NCBI GenBank assembly: GCA_018436855.1
Contig: JAHDKO010000051.1
Location: forward strand, 59,857 to 123,856
Direction: 5' to 3'
Origin: Deltaproteobacteria bacterium
GTDB taxonomy: Bacteria; Desulfobacterota; Desulfomonilia; UBA1062
Length of the DNA stretch: 64,000 bases
Shown here one piece after another: positions 27,009 to 35,092 of this stretch. The translations under genes were made by a program, and so were the position numbers. Numbering within the stretch: the stretch's first letter is position 1; each line of letters begins with the position of its first letter. The notes under the pieces are model-generated. The model made no database searches. It was not told where the DNA came from and saw nothing but the letters and a program-made list of their open reading frames with translations.

Positions 27009-28037
27009 ATGAATACCGGGATACAAAAGAGAAAAACAATCGACACAACCCTCAAGGTCCTGCTCGTCCTCTTCGTGTTCACGGTTCCACTGTGGGTGAC
27101 AAGCCCAACGACGCTCCAGATCCTCATCTTCCTGTTCCTGTATGCCTATCTCACCACTACCTGGAATCTGGTGGGCGGGTTTGCGGGTGTGCTTCCGCTG
27201 GGACATTCGGCCTATGTGGGCATAGGGGCATACACCTCGACCGTGCTCTTCATCTCATACGGGGTAAGTCCCTGGATCGGGATGTGGGCCGGAGGGCTCA
27301 TCGCGGCAATCGTGGGGATCATTATCGGCATCCCGACCCTGAAGCTCAGAGGGGCCTACTTCGCCCTGTCCACCATGGCCTTCGGCGAGGGCGTGAGAGT
27401 GCTCGTGGAGAATACCATGCAGTTGGGGCCGTTCAATATCAACGGGCCCAGGGGGATCTGCGTACCCCTGATTCCCGGGAACAACATCGCGGCCTTTCAG
27501 TTCCTGAGCAAGGTGCCGTATTACTACATCATCCTCGTCATGCTGTGCGTCGTTCTTTTCATCACCTGGTACATCTCCCGGATACGGCCCGGGTACTACC
27601 TCGCAGCAGGCGGTGAAGAGCCCGAGGCAGCCCAGTCCCTGGGCGTCAACGTGGCCAAGTACAAGGTCTGGGCCATGGGGCTGAGCTGCTTTCTCACAGC
27701 ATTAGGCGGCACCTTCCTCGCCCAGCTCGCCCTGTATTTCTACCCCAAGCAGATTCTGGGGCTCGACTTCTCCTTCGAGCTGGCCTTCATCGCTCTGATC
27801 GGCGGCCGCGGAACGATTGCAGGCCCGGTGGTGGGGGCGCTCATCCTGCGGCCGGTGAGCGAGCTCACCCGAATTTATCTGAGCGCCGTGCTCCCGGGCC
27901 TTCACCTGGTGATCTTCGGGCTGGTGCTGATCCTCGTCATGCTCTATCAGCCAAAGGGGCTGGTGGGGCCGCTCGAAAAGCTCTACAACTGGTTCCTGAA
28001 CAAGGTCAGCGGGACCGAAAAGGAGGTGAGGACATAA
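27009..28037 (+). CDS. livM: ABC transporter permease, LivM type
   Basis: A 342-residue permease of the LivM family with roughly ten membrane segments. It shows TTWNLVGGFAGVLPLGHSAYVGIGAY, LRGAYFALSTMAFGE and the coupling region LIGGRGTIAGPVVGA. The start has GAAAGGAG upstream, and the gene is followed directly, with no spacer, by the ATPase gene. Confidence 0.9.
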   Translation: MNTGIQKRKTIDTTLKVLLVLFVFTVPLWVTSPTTLQILIFLFLYAYLTTTWNLVGGFAGVLPLGHSAYVGIGAYTSTVLFISYGVSPWIGMWAGGLIAAIVGIIIGIPTLKLRGAYFALSTMAFGEGVRVLVENTMQLGPFNINGPRGICVPLIPGNNIAAFQFLSKVPYYYIILVMLCVVLFITWYISRIRPGYYLAAGGEEPEAAQSLGVNVAKYKVWAMGLSCFLTALGGTFLAQLALYFYPKQILGLDFSFELAFIALIGGRGTIAGPVVGALILRPVSELTRIYLSAVLPGLHLVIFGLVLILVMLYQPKGLVGPLEKLYNWFLNKVSGTEKEVRT

Positions 28038-28763
28038 ATGGCACTGCTCGAGATCAACAACGTATCAAAGCACTTCGGCGGGCTCAAGGCAGTGGATCAG
28101 GTGAGCATGAGCATCGAGAAGGGCCAGATCTACGGCCTCATCGGACCCAACGGGGCAGGGAAATCCACCCTCTTCAACTGCGTGGCCGGCACCTACGGAC
28201 CCACCCTGGGCGCCATAATCTATAGCGGAAAGGACATTACCGGCTGGAAGCCGTGGGATATCTGCAAACTCGGGATCGCCCGCACATTCCAGATCGTGAA
28301 GCCGTTCCAGACCAAGACCGTGCTCTATAACACCATGGTCGGCGCCTTTATCCGGACATCGAACCGCTCCGAGGCCGAGGACCGGTCAATGGAGGTTCTG
28401 AAGAGCTTCAAGCTGGCGGACAAGGCCCATACGCTGGCAAAAAATCTCACCATCGCCGACCGCAAGCGCCTCGAAGTGGCCCGGGCCATGGCCACCGAGC
28501 CGGAGATGCTTTTGCTCGACGAGTGCATGGCGGGGCTCCGGCCCAACGAGGTGGACCAGACCCTGGACGAGATCAGGCTGATCCGGGACAGGGGCATCAC
28601 CATCTTCATGATCGAACACATCATGCGGGCCATCATGTCGGTTTCCGACCGGATCACGGTCATCCAGTTCGGCAGGAAGATCATGGACGGAACGCCGCAG
28701 GAAGTCGCCAAGGACGAGCGTGTCATCAAAGCATACCTGGGGGAAAGCTATGCCGCTGCTTGA
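28038..28763 (+). CDS. livG: ABC transporter ATP-binding protein, LivG type
   Basis: A 241-residue ATPase. It has Walker A GPNGAGKST, the LivG-type insertion after it (GLARTFQ equivalent: LGIARTFQIVKPF), Walker B MLLLDECMAGLRP, and the switch histidine in IEHIM. The signature motif of typical ABC proteins is degenerate here (NLTIADRKRLEVARA in place of LSGGQ), as in many LivG proteins. Its end overlaps the start of the LivF gene by 14 bases. Confidence 0.9.
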   Translation: MALLEINNVSKHFGGLKAVDQVSMSIEKGQIYGLIGPNGAGKSTLFNCVAGTYGPTLGAIIYSGKDITGWKPWDICKLGIARTFQIVKPFQTKTVLYNTMVGAFIRTSNRSEAEDRSMEVLKSFKLADKAHTLAKNLTIADRKRLEVARAMATEPEMLLLDECMAGLRPNEVDQTLDEIRLIRDRGITIFMIEHIMRAIMSVSDRITVIQFGRKIMDGTPQEVAKDERVIKAYLGESYAAA

Positions 28764-29460
28764 TATCAGAAAGATAAACTGTTTTTACGGAGATGTGCAG
28801 GTCATTTACGATGTCTCCATGTACGTGGAGCATGGTGAGATCATCAGTCTCATCGGCGGCAACGGGGCGGGCAAGTCGACTATTCTGCGGTGTATCTCCG
28901 GACTGATGAGGGCCAGCTCGGGAGAGATCCTGTTCGAGAACGCGGCCATTCAGAACTCCCGGCCAGAGAAGATCGTGGAGAGGGGGATCATCCATGTTCC
29001 CGAGGGCCGCAGGCTTTTCTCGCTCATGACGGTCAAGGAAAACCTCATGGTGGGCGCCAACAATTCCCGGGCATATCCGCAGAGAAACGAAACAATAAAA
29101 GACGTGTACAAACTTTTGCCCCGCCTGCAGGAACGGGAGAACCAGCAGGCAATCACCCTGAGCGGAGGAGAGCAGCAAATGGTGGCAATCGGCCGGGGGA
29201 TGATGGCCAGACCGAAGATTCTCATGCTGGACGAGCCGTCACTGGGACTGGCGCCGGTGCTGATCAACGAGATTTTCCAGACCGTCAGGAAGATCGCCGA
29301 GCAGGGGACCACGGTGCTTCTGGTCGAGCAAGACGTCCAGAACTCGCTCGGTCTGTCCGACAGGGGATATGTGCTGGAAAACGGGAAAATCGCTCAGGAG
29401 GGGACCGGCAGAGAGCTGCTGGACAATCCGAGCATCCGAGAGGCTTACCTCGGCATATAG
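28750..29460 (+). CDS. livF: ABC transporter ATP-binding protein, LivF type
   Basis: A 236-residue ATPase with Walker A GGNGAGKST, signature LSGGEQQMVAIGR, Walker B ILMLDEPSLGLAP and the D-loop and switch residues. The ATG at 28750 lies inside the end of livG and gives the normal LivF N-terminus (MPLLDIRKINCFYG). It completes a five-component uptake system (binding protein, LivH, LivM, LivG, LivF). Confidence 0.9.
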   Translation: MPLLDIRKINCFYGDVQVIYDVSMYVEHGEIISLIGGNGAGKSTILRCISGLMRASSGEILFENAAIQNSRPEKIVERGIIHVPEGRRLFSLMTVKENLMVGANNSRAYPQRNETIKDVYKLLPRLQERENQQAITLSGGEQQMVAIGRGMMARPKILMLDEPSLGLAPVLINEIFQTVRKIAEQGTTVLLVEQDVQNSLGLSDRGYVLENGKIAQEGTGRELLDNPSIREAYLGI

Positions 29461-29764
29461 CAGGGATAAATACGCGTCGGAGATATCTCCTGGCCCCTTG
29501 TGGAAGTTCAGTCCATCCACGTGCGGGTGGATGGACTGAACCTTCCCGATAGGAAAAAAAGCCGGGCACCGGATATCCGGCAGGAACCAGGATGACCACC
29601 TGCAGAGCCATGACCGACACATACATGCCGCTCGTGCTGCATGAACACCCGGGAGAGGAGAGAGGCAGAGCTTTCCTTGAGAACACCGCAAGGCATTCCA
29701 TAAGAACAGGCTCATAAAACCATGGGGACCGGAGAGATCCAAGGTGAAAGGAGGGACCGCGGAC
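29461..29764. other. Intergenic region with a long perfect hairpin
   Basis: About 300 bases between livF and glutamate dehydrogenase. It carries the 15-bp inverted repeat listed separately. The rest shows no coding character; the AT-poor stretch before 29764 supplies the leader of the dehydrogenase gene. Confidence 0.6.
29506..29541. repeat. Perfect 15-bp inverted repeat (hairpin)
   Basis: GTTCAGTCCATCCAC at 29506-29520 and GTGGATGGACTGAAC at 29527-29541, with a six-base loop GTGCGG. There is no T-tract after either arm, so it is not a classical intrinsic terminator. It may be an mRNA-stabilising or Rho-associated hairpin at the end of the transporter operon, or an operator for the next gene. 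Confidence 0.8.
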
Positions 29765-31114
29765 ATGCAGGACTTCATACAACGGGTTGAGGCTTGCAAC
29801 CCGGGAGAACGGGAGTTTCTCCAGGCTGTGAGTGAGGTGGTGGAGTCTGTCAAGCCGGTGCTGGACAGAAATCCCGAGTACCGCAAAGAGAAGATCATGG
29901 AACGCATCGTGGAGCCCGAGCGGGTGGTCATGTTCAGGGTGCCCTGGGTGGATGATGCCGGTGAGGTCCAGATCAACAGAGGGTACCGGATTCAGATGAA
30001 CAGCTCCATCGGGCCGTACAAGGGAGGGTTCAGATTTCATCCGTCCGTGAACCTGAGCATACTGAAGTTCCTGGCCTTCGAGCAGGTGTTCAAGAACGCC
30101 CTGACTACGCTGCCCATGGGCGGCGGGAAAGGCGGGTCGAATTTCGATCCCAAGGGAAAATCGGACCGGGAGATCATGCGTTTCTGCCAGAGCTTCATGA
30201 GCGAAATCTTCCGGCATATCGGGCCGGATACCGATGTTCCCGCCGGCGATATCGGCGTGGGCGCACGGGAGATCGGATATCTGTTCGGCATGTACAAAAA
30301 GCTTCACAACGAGTTTACCGGCGTTCTGACCGGCAAGGGGCTGAAATGGGGCGGGAGCCTCATCAGGCCCGAGGCCACGGGCTATGGCGCGGTTTACTTT
30401 GCAGCCGAAATGCTCGCCGCCAGGGGAGAGACCCTGGAAGGAAAGGTATGCCTGGTATCCGGATCGGGCAACGTGGCCCAGTTCATCACGGAAAAGCTCA
30501 TCGATCTCGGGGCCAAGGTGGTGACCCTGTCAGATTCCAACGGATATATTTATGACGAAACAGGTATCGATCGCGAGAAGCTTCACTATGTGATGGAGCT
30601 CAAAAACATCAGGAGAGGGAGGATCAAGGAATACGCCGAGAAGTATCCGGAAGCGGTCTATATTCCTCTGGAGGCGTCCATGCCCGTTAACCCGCTATGG
30701 GACCATAAGGCGCAATGCGCGTTCCCGAGTGCCACCCAGAACGAGATCAACGGAAAGGACGCGGAGAACCTGGTGAAGAACGGGGTGTACGTCATCAGCG
30801 AGGGTGCCGATATGCCCACCACTCCCGACGGGGTTGATCTCTTCATAGACCACAAGCTGCTCTATGGGCCGGGCAAGGCCGCCAATGCCGGCGGCGTGAC
30901 GGTCTCCGGCCTGGAGATGGTCCAGAACAGCATGCGTCTGAGCTGGACACGCGAGGAGGTGGACAACCGTCTGAGAACGATCATGAAGAGCATCCATCAT
31001 GCGTGCACGGACGCTGCCGAAACCTACGGCAAACCCGGCAACTATGTCATGGGAGCCAACATCGCGGGCTTCGAGAAGGTGGCGGATGCCATGCTGGCAC
31101 AGGGCGTGGTGTAA
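29765..31114 (+). CDS. gdhA: NADP-type glutamate dehydrogenase
   Basis: A 449-residue glutamate dehydrogenase, close to the 447 residues of the Escherichia coli enzyme. It interconverts glutamate and 2-oxoglutarate plus ammonia. The substrate site lysines lie in PMGGGKGGSNFDPKG, the Rossmann loop is SGSGNVAQF, and SNGYIYDETGID and ANAGGVTVSGLEM are family marks. The ATG at 29765 follows AAAGGAGGG at nine bases and gives the standard N-terminus; a GTG at 29744 overlaps that site. Placed after gabT and the transporter, it would recycle the glutamate made by transamination. Confidence 0.92.
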   Translation: MQDFIQRVEACNPGEREFLQAVSEVVESVKPVLDRNPEYRKEKIMERIVEPERVVMFRVPWVDDAGEVQINRGYRIQMNSSIGPYKGGFRFHPSVNLSILKFLAFEQVFKNALTTLPMGGGKGGSNFDPKGKSDREIMRFCQSFMSEIFRHIGPDTDVPAGDIGVGAREIGYLFGMYKKLHNEFTGVLTGKGLKWGGSLIRPEATGYGAVYFAAEMLAARGETLEGKVCLVSGSGNVAQFITEKLIDLGAKVVTLSDSNGYIYDETGIDREKLHYVMELKNIRRGRIKEYAEKYPEAVYIPLEASMPVNPLWDHKAQCAFPSATQNEINGKDAENLVKNGVYVISEGADMPTTPDGVDLFIDHKLLYGPGKAANAGGVTVSGLEMVQNSMRLSWTREEVDNRLRTIMKSIHHACTDAAETYGKPGNYVMGANIAGFEKVADAMLAQGVV

Positions 31115-31142
31115 CATTCGAAAGAGCATTCCTTATGAGGGA

Positions 31143-31426
31143 ATGAACCCCGCTCAACAGCCCGGTTTCGGAGGAATTTCCCAGAGGGAACCGTTTATAA
31201 GTCCCGGGGCTTACGATGGTCATTATATGGTAAACCCCACGAAACTGAGCCATTCCCCTTCTCCCGGTGACGGGGAAACCGCATTCTGTGGCAGATGCGG
31301 CGCGAAAAGACCCTGGTCATGAAAAGCAACCGCGTGATATCACCAGGTGACGTGCAGGAATTTCTGATGAAAACCGGAGCCGAACCGGTTATAAGACCGG
31401 AGGGCGGATTGTTGCGGCTCACCTGA
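31143..31426 (+). other. Two possible small overlapping frames
   Basis: Within the gap 31115-31460, a 59-codon frame (31143-31322) ends in FCGRCGAKRPWS and its TGA overlaps the ATG of a 35-codon frame (31319-31426) by four bases. CxxCG resembles half of a zinc ribbon. The first start has GAGG only a few bases upstream, too close to be ideal. I see no other support, so these are possible small genes or chance frames; otherwise the region is empty. Confidence 0.25.
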
Positions 31427-31460
31427 AAAAGGCATGGATCTGCCGGAAAGAAGGTGCTCC

Positions 31461-31916
31461 ATGAGGAGAAAAGATAAAGAGATTGCCCATCGCAGGGAGA
31501 TGGATGAGATCATCCGACGTTCATCGGTACTGCGACTGGCAATGGTGGACGGCGGACGGCCTTACCTGGTGCCCGTGTGTTTCGGGTACCATGAGAATGC
31601 CCTGTACATCCACTGCGCACCGGAAGGAAGAAAGATCGACATTCTCCGCCAGAGCCCTCTGGTGTGTTTCGAGTTCGATCTCGACGCCTCCGTCGTTTGC
31701 GCTGACAAGGCATGCAGCTGGACGGTGAGGTATTCGAGCGTCATCGGCTACGGTGTGGCCGTGTTCATCCACGATGCCAGGTTGAAGCGCGATGCCTTAA
31801 AGATTATCATGAACCAGTATGCAGACGCAGAGATCCATATTCCTGAAAAGGCGGTTGACACGGTTGCAATCATACGGATTGATATAACGGAGATGACCGG
31901 AAAGCGCTCCGGTTGA
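31461..31916 (+). CDS. Pyridoxamine 5'-phosphate oxidase-family flavoprotein
   Basis: A 151-residue PPOX-like split-barrel protein, of the small group that begins RRKDKEI...IIRRSSVLRLAMVDGGRPYLVPVCFGY. Relatives are flavin-binding and often annotated as nitroimidazole-resistance (NimA-like) proteins; the substrate is unknown. The ATG at 31461 gives the family N-terminus and has AAGG eight bases before it; an ATG at 31434 would add nine residues. The gene is transcribed with the small membrane protein gene that follows. Confidence 0.82.
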   Translation: MRRKDKEIAHRREMDEIIRRSSVLRLAMVDGGRPYLVPVCFGYHENALYIHCAPEGRKIDILRQSPLVCFEFDLDASVVCADKACSWTVRYSSVIGYGVAVFIHDARLKRDALKIIMNQYADAEIHIPEKAVDTVAIIRIDITEMTGKRSG

Positions 31917-31980
31917 AGTGACCAGGGTTTTCACACCGGATTCCTCGTGCAGGCAAGGGCGGGGTGGGAAAGGATCAGCA

Positions 31981-32151
31981 ATGAATATACGGAAATTTGC
32001 ACTGACAGCCTTCATTATTCTGGGTGTCCTCGATATCGTCTACGGCCTGCTCATGAATGATCGAATCAGCCTCTTTATGGGCCCCATTCTGATTCTCATC
32101 GCCGTATACCTGATTGCGCGGGAGAGGAAGCAGACTGCGGGAAAACAGTAA
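31981..32151 (+). CDS. Small two-helix membrane protein
   Basis: A 56-residue protein with two hydrophobic helices (about 6-24 and 31-46) separated by a short polar turn, and a basic tail (RERKQTAGKQ). The ATG at 31981 has AAAGGAT upstream. No family is recognised. It lies after the PPOX-family gene and converges on the phenylacetate-CoA ligase gene. Confidence 0.6.
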   Translation: MNIRKFALTAFIILGVLDIVYGLLMNDRISLFMGPILILIAVYLIARERKQTAGKQ

Positions 32152-32215
32152 GAGCGCCCGGCCGAGTTGCATTCCGGAATGCGGGGGTTGTCGTCAGGAT
32201 CGTTACAGCTTGAGG

Positions 32216-33505
32216 CTACAGCTTGCGGTTGTCGATGACCCGCACGGCCTTTCCTTCGGCCACCGGGATGCTGCCCGGTTCGCGGAGGTCCACCTCCGGG
32301 GTGATGAGGAGCTCGTCTCTGAGCTCCCGGGTGATTCTGCTTCTCAGGCGCTCGAGCGACTTGTATGTATCCACGTTTATCGACGGGTCGACCTCCACCT
32401 GTACGATCATATGATCGTTGTGCCCCTTCTGCTCCAGGATGATCCGGTAGTTGCGTCCCACCCCGGGGATGTTGTTGAGGACCGACTCGATCTGGATGGG
32501 GAAGATGTTCACCCCTTTGAGGATCATCATGTCGTCGCTCCGGCCCGTGATACGCGCGATCCTCACATGGGTCCTGCCGCAGGCGCATTCTCCGGGCACC
32601 AGCGAGGTGAGGTCCTTGGTGCGGTAACGGATGATGGGCATGGCCTCGCGGGAGAGCGTGGTGAGGAGCATCTCGCCCTTGCTGCCCGGGGGAAGGGGTT
32701 CCAGGGTGTCGGGGTCCACGATCTCCACCAGGTACGCGTCTTCCCAGATGTGCATGCCCTTCATCTCCGGGCATTCAAAGGCCACGCCCGGGCCGTTCAT
32801 CTCGGAGAGGCCGTAGGAGTTGAAAGCCCTGATCCCGAAGAAGTCCTGCACCTTCCTGCGCGTCTCCTCCGAATGGGGCTCGGCGCCCAGGACCGCAAAG
32901 GAGAGGTCGGGAAACTCCCTGCGGGGGTCGATGCCTTCGGCCTCCAGGGTGTCGGCCAGGTGCAGGGCATAGCTCGGGATCACGTGGATGGCCGTGGTCT
33001 TGAACTCCTTCATGAACTTGAGCTGGCGCTTGGTGTTGCCCGGGCCGGTGGGGATGGTGAGGCAGCCCAGCCTCTCCGCCCCGTAGTGGAGCCCCAGGCC
33101 GCCGGTGAAGAGCCCGTAGCCGATCATGTTCTGGAACACGTCGTGCCTGCGCAGGCCCATCATGTAGAGACAGCGGGTGACCAGCTCGGTCCAGTTGTGG
33201 AGGTCGCGGGCGCTGTGGTAGACGACCGTGGGTATCCCGGTGGTGCCGGATGACGAATGGAGCCTGACCACCTCATCGAGAGAGGTGCAGACCATGCCGT
33301 AGGGGTACGCGTCTCTGAGGTCTTGTTTCGTGGTGACCGGCAGCTTGCGGACATCGCTCAGATCACGGATCGTGTAGTCCCCAAGTCCCCTTTCACGGTA
33401 GAAGGGGGCCCGGCAAGCCCGCGCGAGAGTCTCTTTCAGCCTTCCGAGCTGGAGCTCCTCAAGCTCCTGCCGCGAAATACATTCATCGTTTATATTCCAG
33501 TACAT
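32216..33505 (-). CDS. paaK: Phenylacetate-CoA ligase family enzyme
   Basis: A 429-residue adenylate-forming acyl-CoA ligase. The phosphate-binding loop is HSSSGTTGIPTV, a second core motif is FNSYGLSEMNGPGV, the hinge region RYRTKDLTSL and the C-terminal ITGRSDDMMILKGVNIFP are as in PaaK. It would form aryl- or arylacetyl-CoA from the acid with ATP. In anaerobes such ligases usually sit with ferredoxin oxidoreductases and ACT-domain proteins; here that operon lies 4 kb away at 37.2-40.2 kb. The exact acid (phenylacetate, indoleacetate or other) is uncertain. Confidence 0.88.
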   Translation of the reverse strand: MYWNINDECISRQELEELQLGRLKETLARACRAPFYRERGLGDYTIRDLSDVRKLPVTTKQDLRDAYPYGMVCTSLDEVVRLHSSSGTTGIPTVVYHSARDLHNWTELVTRCLYMMGLRRHDVFQNMIGYGLFTGGLGLHYGAERLGCLTIPTGPGNTKRQLKFMKEFKTTAIHVIPSYALHLADTLEAEGIDPRREFPDLSFAVLGAEPHSEETRRKVQDFFGIRAFNSYGLSEMNGPGVAFECPEMKGMHIWEDAYLVEIVDPDTLEPLPPGSKGEMLLTTLSREAMPIIRYRTKDLTSLVPGECACGRTHVRIARITGRSDDMMILKGVNIFPIQIESVLNNIPGVGRNYRIILEQKGHNDHMIVQVEVDPSINVDTYKSLERLRSRITRELRDELLITPEVDLREPGSIPVAEGKAVRVIDNRKL

Positions 33506-33923
33506 GGATGCTCCTCACAGGTGTGAGCGGCGGTCGATGCTCCCGGCCACGTCTGTCCTTGCTGATACCACCGGTGCTACATGCGGCCGTATGGTGCCGG
33601 CTTCTCCAACAGGGGGAATCTCATCGTAACAACCTGCTTCCCCATCGTAAAAAATTCCGTAAAAGCCCTGTATTCCACATAGACCTACCACGACACGGGG
33701 TCCAAGTCAATCCGGCTTCGGATATCTCACCCCATCACCTGATTCCTTTACGCTCGGCTTGAACATGATATGTTTTCAAAAGTTTGGGAGAAAGCTTCGA
33801 AGATGGGGAAAACCTGCGGCCTCCAGGGAGAAAAAACCGCCAGGCCTTAAGAAAAGGCGCTGGCGGGAGTTTTCCGGTGGTAACCTCCGCGCTGACCCTT
33901 GGAGCAGCAGTGTCTTCGGGATG
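33506..33923. other. Intergenic region with secG terminator
   Basis: About 420 bases holding the leader of the ligase gene at the left and the terminator of secG (listed separately) at the right. No coding sequence or known riboswitch was recognised between them. Confidence 0.5.
33831..33866 (-). terminator. Intrinsic terminator of pgk-tpiA-secG
   Basis: On the minus strand the transcript folds CCGCCAG/CTGGCGG plus GCCTT/AAGGC around a five-base loop, with one unpaired base, followed by TTTTTT (33836 down to 33831). It starts about 58 bases after the secG stop. Confidence 0.85.
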
Positions 33924-34316
33924 CTACTGGGCAGGGCTCGGCTCGGCCGGCGTCTGGCCCTGGGGTACAGCCGGGATCGACGGCGCGGCGGGTGCGGCGC
34001 CGGTTTCCCCGCCCGGCTGGGGCGCAGTCTCGCCGGGTACCGCAGGAGCGGTTGTGGTCTGGCTGTCCATGATGCTCTGGGTCGGTCGCTCAAAGGTAAA
34101 ATACCCGAGGGTGAGCGAGGTGAGCATGAACACGACCACCAGGACTCGCGTTGCCTTGTTGAGAAAATCGGCCGGACCGGCAGAGCCGAACAGGGCCTGC
34201 GAACCCGCCCCGCCGAAAACGGCGCCGATATCAGCCCCTTTGCCCGACTGCAGGAGCACGGCAATGACCAGCAGCACCGACACCACGATGTGAATGGTTA
34301 ATATAACTCCGTACAT
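33924..34316 (-). CDS. secG: Preprotein translocase subunit SecG
   Basis: A 130-residue SecG of the SecYEG channel. Two membrane helices flank the conserved cytoplasmic loop LLQSGKGADIGAVFGGAGSQALFG. Beyond about residue 85 is a Pro/Ala-rich periplasmic tail, longer than in Escherichia coli SecG (110 residues). It follows tpiA after four bases and closes the operon. Confidence 0.92.
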   Translation of the reverse strand: MYGVILTIHIVVSVLLVIAVLLQSGKGADIGAVFGGAGSQALFGSAGPADFLNKATRVLVVVFMLTSLTLGYFTFERPTQSIMDSQTTTAPAVPGETAPQPGGETGAAPAAPSIPAVPQGQTPAEPSPAQ

Positions 34317-34320
34317 AGTC

Positions 34321-35079
34321 TCACTTTCCTTTAAAACGTATTATTCTTTCGAACGACGCCGCAACGAGGCTGGCTCCCCCAACCAGGGCGCCGTCGATAT
34401 CGGCCTTCGCCATGAGCGCGTCGATGTTGTCTCCCTTGACGCTCCCGCCGTAGAGAAGCCGGACCCTCTCCGCAACCTCTTGACCGAAGAGATCGCTGAG
34501 GAGCCCCCTGATGAAGGTATGGACCTCCTGTGCGGTCTCCGGCGTCGCGGTCTTTCCCGTACCGATGGCCCAGACCGGCTCATAGGCGATGACCAGGGAT
34601 CCGGCCTGCCCGGCATCCAGTCCTGCGAGGCCGTTTTTCACCTGGGCCTCGATCACGGTGTTCGTCTTTCCCGCCTCGCGCTGGTCAAGGGTCTCACCCA
34701 CGCACACGATCGGGGTGAGGCCGCCTCTGATCGCGGCGAACAGGCGCTTGTTGACCGTTTCGTCCGTCTCGCCGAAATACTGCCTGCGCTCGGAGTGGCC
34801 GATGATCGCGTGGCTCGCGCCCGCGCTCGCGAGCATGGGCGCGCTGATCTCTCCCGTGAAGGCGCCGGAGTCTTCCCAGAAGACGTTCTGGGAGCCTACC
34901 ATGACCGGGGATCCCCTGAACGACTCGGCAAGGGCGTGGATGTAGAGGCAGGGAGGGCAGACGAGAATCTCTGGTCTGCTGACATCAGGGACCCGCTGCG
35001 CGATATCATCGGCCCAGGAAGAGGCCTCGTCCAGGGTCTTGAACATCTTCCAGTTGCCGGCTATGAGAGGTATTCTCAT
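34321..35079 (-). CDS. tpiA: Triosephosphate isomerase
   Basis: A 252-residue (beta/alpha)8 enzyme converting dihydroxyacetone phosphate and glyceraldehyde 3-phosphate. Catalytic features: NWKM near the N-terminus, the histidine in IIGHSERRQYFGETDE, the glutamate in YEPVWAIGTGK and the phosphate loop YGGSVKGDN. It lies 13 bases after pgk. Confidence 0.95.
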   Translation of the reverse strand: MRIPLIAGNWKMFKTLDEASSWADDIAQRVPDVSRPEILVCPPCLYIHALAESFRGSPVMVGSQNVFWEDSGAFTGEISAPMLASAGASHAIIGHSERRQYFGETDETVNKRLFAAIRGGLTPIVCVGETLDQREAGKTNTVIEAQVKNGLAGLDAGQAGSLVIAYEPVWAIGTGKTATPETAQEVHTFIRGLLSDLFGQEVAERVRLLYGGSVKGDNIDALMAKADIDGALVGGASLVAASFERIIRFKGK

Positions 35080-35092
35080 TCTTTCTCCACTC

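Noticed and set aside
25911..27206. 431-codon frame opposite the binding-protein and LivH genes
   Set aside because: Translation is a His/Asp-rich shadow of the membrane gene; no start signal.
29506..29541. Intrinsic terminator at the perfect hairpin after livF
   Set aside because: No T-run follows the stem on either strand, so it is listed as a repeat only.
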